A model generated the notes under the pieces. It did not search any database and was not told where the DNA came from. It saw only the letters and a list, made by a program, of their open reading frames with translations. From Serinicoccus kebangsaanensis (GTDB lineage: Bacteria > Actinomycetota > Actinomycetes > Actinomycetales > Dermatophilaceae), in assembly GCF_008919445.1 (NCBI RefSeq), contig NZ_VSLG01000006.1, positions 109,419 to 173,418 on the forward strand: a stretch of 64,000 nt of DNA. The letters run 5' to 3'. Made by a program: the position numbers and the translations under genes. This document shows positions 62,416 to 64,000 of this stretch, in pieces (position 1 is the first letter of the stretch; every line of letters starts with the position of its first letter).

Positions 62416-63960
62416 ATGACCTCGCGCCGCGCCTCCTCGCGCCGCCCTGCCGCCGTGCTGCTGGCCCTCCTGCTGGGGCTCTGGCTCGCCTCGGTCGCGC
62501 CGGCGGCCGCAGCGTCGGAGGAGACCTCGGAGAGCCTGGCGAGGGCATACCTCGACCGCACCCCCACGAGCTCGATGGCCGTCGCCGTGCTGCACGCCGG
62601 CGAGGTGGAGGTCCGCGGCTACCAGCGGGACGGGCAGGGGCCGGCGGTGGACGGGGACACCCCCTTCCGGATCGCGTCGATGTCCAAGTCCTTCACCGCC
62701 ACCCTGGTGATGCTGCTGGCCGAGCGCGGCGACCTCGACCTCGACGCGCCGCTGAGCGCCGTGGTCCCCGAGTTCGCCATGGGAGACGACCGGGCCGGGC
62801 AGATCACGCTGCGGATGCTGCTGGCCCACACCAGCGGCATCGGCGGTGGCAGCACCCGAGACCTCGGGCAGCCGGCGTCCACCGACCCCGAGGTGCTGCT
62901 CGCGGACCTGCGGGACGAGACCCTGGGCTCGACCCCGGGCACGGAGCACGTCTACTCCAACACCGGGTATGCCCTGGCGGCCGTCGCCGTCGAGCGGTCG
63001 ACCGGGCAGGACTTCGCCGAGCTGATGCGGGCCGAGCTGCTGGACCCGCTCGGGATGGATCGGACGACGACCGTCCCCGGCTGCGCGACGCCGGTCGAGG
63101 GCCTGGGCAGCGGGCACACGGCCCTCTTCGGCCGGACGCTGCGCTATCCCGAGCCGGCCGACAACTGTCTCGGTTCGGGCGGGATGGTGAGCACGGCCGA
63201 GGACATCGCCACCTGGCTCCGGTTCCAGTCCGGGGACGGTCTCACCCAGGACGGTGACCGACTCCTCGGCGTCGAGGCGCTGCGCGCGCTGCACACCGCG
63301 CAGCCGGGCACCGAGGGGGTCGGCGGCTACGGCCTCGGCTGGTCCTTCGCCGAGCAGGACGGCGTCCGGTTCCTGGAGCACAGCGGCGCGATGGTCACCT
63401 GGACCTCGCACATGTCCATCGTCCGGGCGCCGGACGGGCGGCCCACGGGCGACGCCGCCGTGGTCCTGGCCGACACCGTCGGGGCTCCCGGGCTGCTCGC
63501 GCGCGCACTCGCCGCCGACGCCGCGGGAGCCACCGGCACGATCCCCGACCAGCCGCTGCTCCGGCCGGCCACCGTCTTCGGAGCTCTGCTGGTCCTCCTC
63601 GCCGTGGCCGGCACCCTCGGCCTGGCCCGGTCCCGCTCCTGGCCCGCGCGACGGCGCCGGGCCGTGCCTCGCGCCACCGGCCTGCTCGGTCTCGCTGCGG
63701 TGGCCGCCCTCTGCGTCGTGCTGCCCTCGCTGCTGGCGCGGTATGCCTATGGCAGCGTCATGGGTCTGACCACCGCCTGGCACTGGGGCGCGGGGCTGCT
63801 GCCGGAGGGGGTCCTGCTCATCGCCCTCACCGGTCTGACCAGCCTGGTGGTGCTCCTCGCGCGGCTCGTCTCCGTGACCCGCTCTCGTCCCGCGACACGC
63901 CCGGACCGGACCGGCTCAGGCACGGCGATTTCTAGCCGTGGTTGCAACACCCTGATCTGA
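62416..63960 (+). CDS. Membrane-anchored class C beta-lactamase-like serine hydrolase
   Basis: A 514-residue protein. After a signal (LLALLLGLWLASVAPAAAA) the penicillin-binding/class C fold shows the SxxK motif IASMSKSFTATL, the YxN motif EHVYSNTGYALAAV, and the third-motif region LEHSGAMVTW. At the C-terminus are about four membrane helices. It may act on peptidoglycan or other D-peptides rather than on antibiotics. The final codons (after RPDRTGSGTA: ISSRGCNTLI) coincide with the start of a probable insertion sequence, so the natural C-terminus is likely lost. Confidence 0.85.
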   Translation: MTSRRASSRRPAAVLLALLLGLWLASVAPAAAASEETSESLARAYLDRTPTSSMAVAVLHAGEVEVRGYQRDGQGPAVDGDTPFRIASMSKSFTATLVMLLAERGDLDLDAPLSAVVPEFAMGDDRAGQITLRMLLAHTSGIGGGSTRDLGQPASTDPEVLLADLRDETLGSTPGTEHVYSNTGYALAAVAVERSTGQDFAELMRAELLDPLGMDRTTTVPGCATPVEGLGSGHTALFGRTLRYPEPADNCLGSGGMVSTAEDIATWLRFQSGDGLTQDGDRLLGVEALRALHTAQPGTEGVGGYGLGWSFAEQDGVRFLEHSGAMVTWTSHMSIVRAPDGRPTGDAAVVLADTVGAPGLLARALAADAAGATGTIPDQPLLRPATVFGALLVLLAVAGTLGLARSRSWPARRRRAVPRATGLLGLAAVAALCVVLPSLLARYAYGSVMGLTTAWHWGAGLLPEGVLLIALTGLTSLVVLLARLVSVTRSRPATRPDRTGSGTAISSRGCNTLI

Positions 63961-64000
63961 AGGAGTGTTGCGATGTGTGGCATGTGTGAAGAGGTTGCTC
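63932..64000 (+). mobile_element. Left end of a probable insertion sequence
   Basis: From about 63,932 the composition changes to lower GC. GCAACAC (63,944-63,950) and GTGTTGC (63,965-63,971) are inverted copies, as in IS termini of the IS481/IS30 kind. A new frame (ATG 63,973, MCGMCEEVA) starts and runs off the edge. The family cannot be fixed from 69 bases. Confidence 0.5.

Overview
The window is one contiguous piece of a very GC-rich (roughly 70% or more) actinobacterial chromosome. Gene families, SCP-like/purF/purM/DUF3073 markers, leaderless starts and the PadR, PspC, DUF4190 and CotH-type proteins point to Actinomycetota, most likely Micrococcales near Intrasporangiaceae/Ornithinimicrobiaceae; that placement is inference. 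Genes are dense on both strands. Two sequence habits recur: about a dozen genes have a -10 hexamer (TANNNT) exactly 6 nt before an ATG/GTG start, implying leaderless mRNAs, and the 7-mer GTATGCC/GGCATAC is strongly over-represented.

1-7,930: ElaA-type acetyltransferase, a Pol X-like HHH/PHP protein, a tRNA-Glu/Asp/Phe cluster, a CotH lipoprotein, a broken thioesterase-like gene, a PhzE/TrpE-TrpG-like chorismate enzyme divergent from a siderophore-interacting protein with an IdeR-like box, and a phosphatase-fold protein lacking its catalytic Cys. 7,944-13,262: branched-chain amino-acid genes ilvB-ilvN-ilvC, with ilvD adjacent, on the minus strand. They are preceded by a leader peptide and attenuator, and divergent from a PadR regulator. 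14,241-22,682: lipoamide dehydrogenase, MurJ-like flippase, an ATP-grasp protein overlapping it antisense, PspC, a coiled-coil protein, and a DUF4212/sodium-solute symporter pair. 22,859-29,215: beta-propeller lipoprotein, a frameshifted gene between two near-identical palindromes, and metY-metX behind a structured leader.

29,216-41,006: lipoprotein, NfeD/SPFH membrane pair, amidohydrolase, GH13 glucosidase, gluconate kinase/permease, YigZ, CopC, DUF3073 and purM. 41,050-49,830 is an accessory block (LuxR-type ATPase regulator, methyltransferase, alpha/beta-hydrolase-glycosyltransferase fusion, acidic sunset-like protein, ECF sigma factor and membrane partner) inserted between purM and purF, which are usually neighbours in actinobacteria. 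It almost lacks the GTATGCC motif, which supports acquisition. 49,832-58,106: purF, small membrane proteins, a cell-wall-binding-repeat protein, a luciferase-like oxidoreductase between 66-bp direct repeats, an MFS exporter with its ArsR-like regulator, a sterol-carrier-family protein and arginine deiminase. 58,189-64,000: SRP RNA, tRNA-Ser, a HerA-like ATPase, small conserved proteins including LytR_C, SRPBCC and DUF4190 paralogues, a beta-lactamase-like membrane hydrolase, and the probable edge of an insertion sequence that supplies that hydrolase's last codons.
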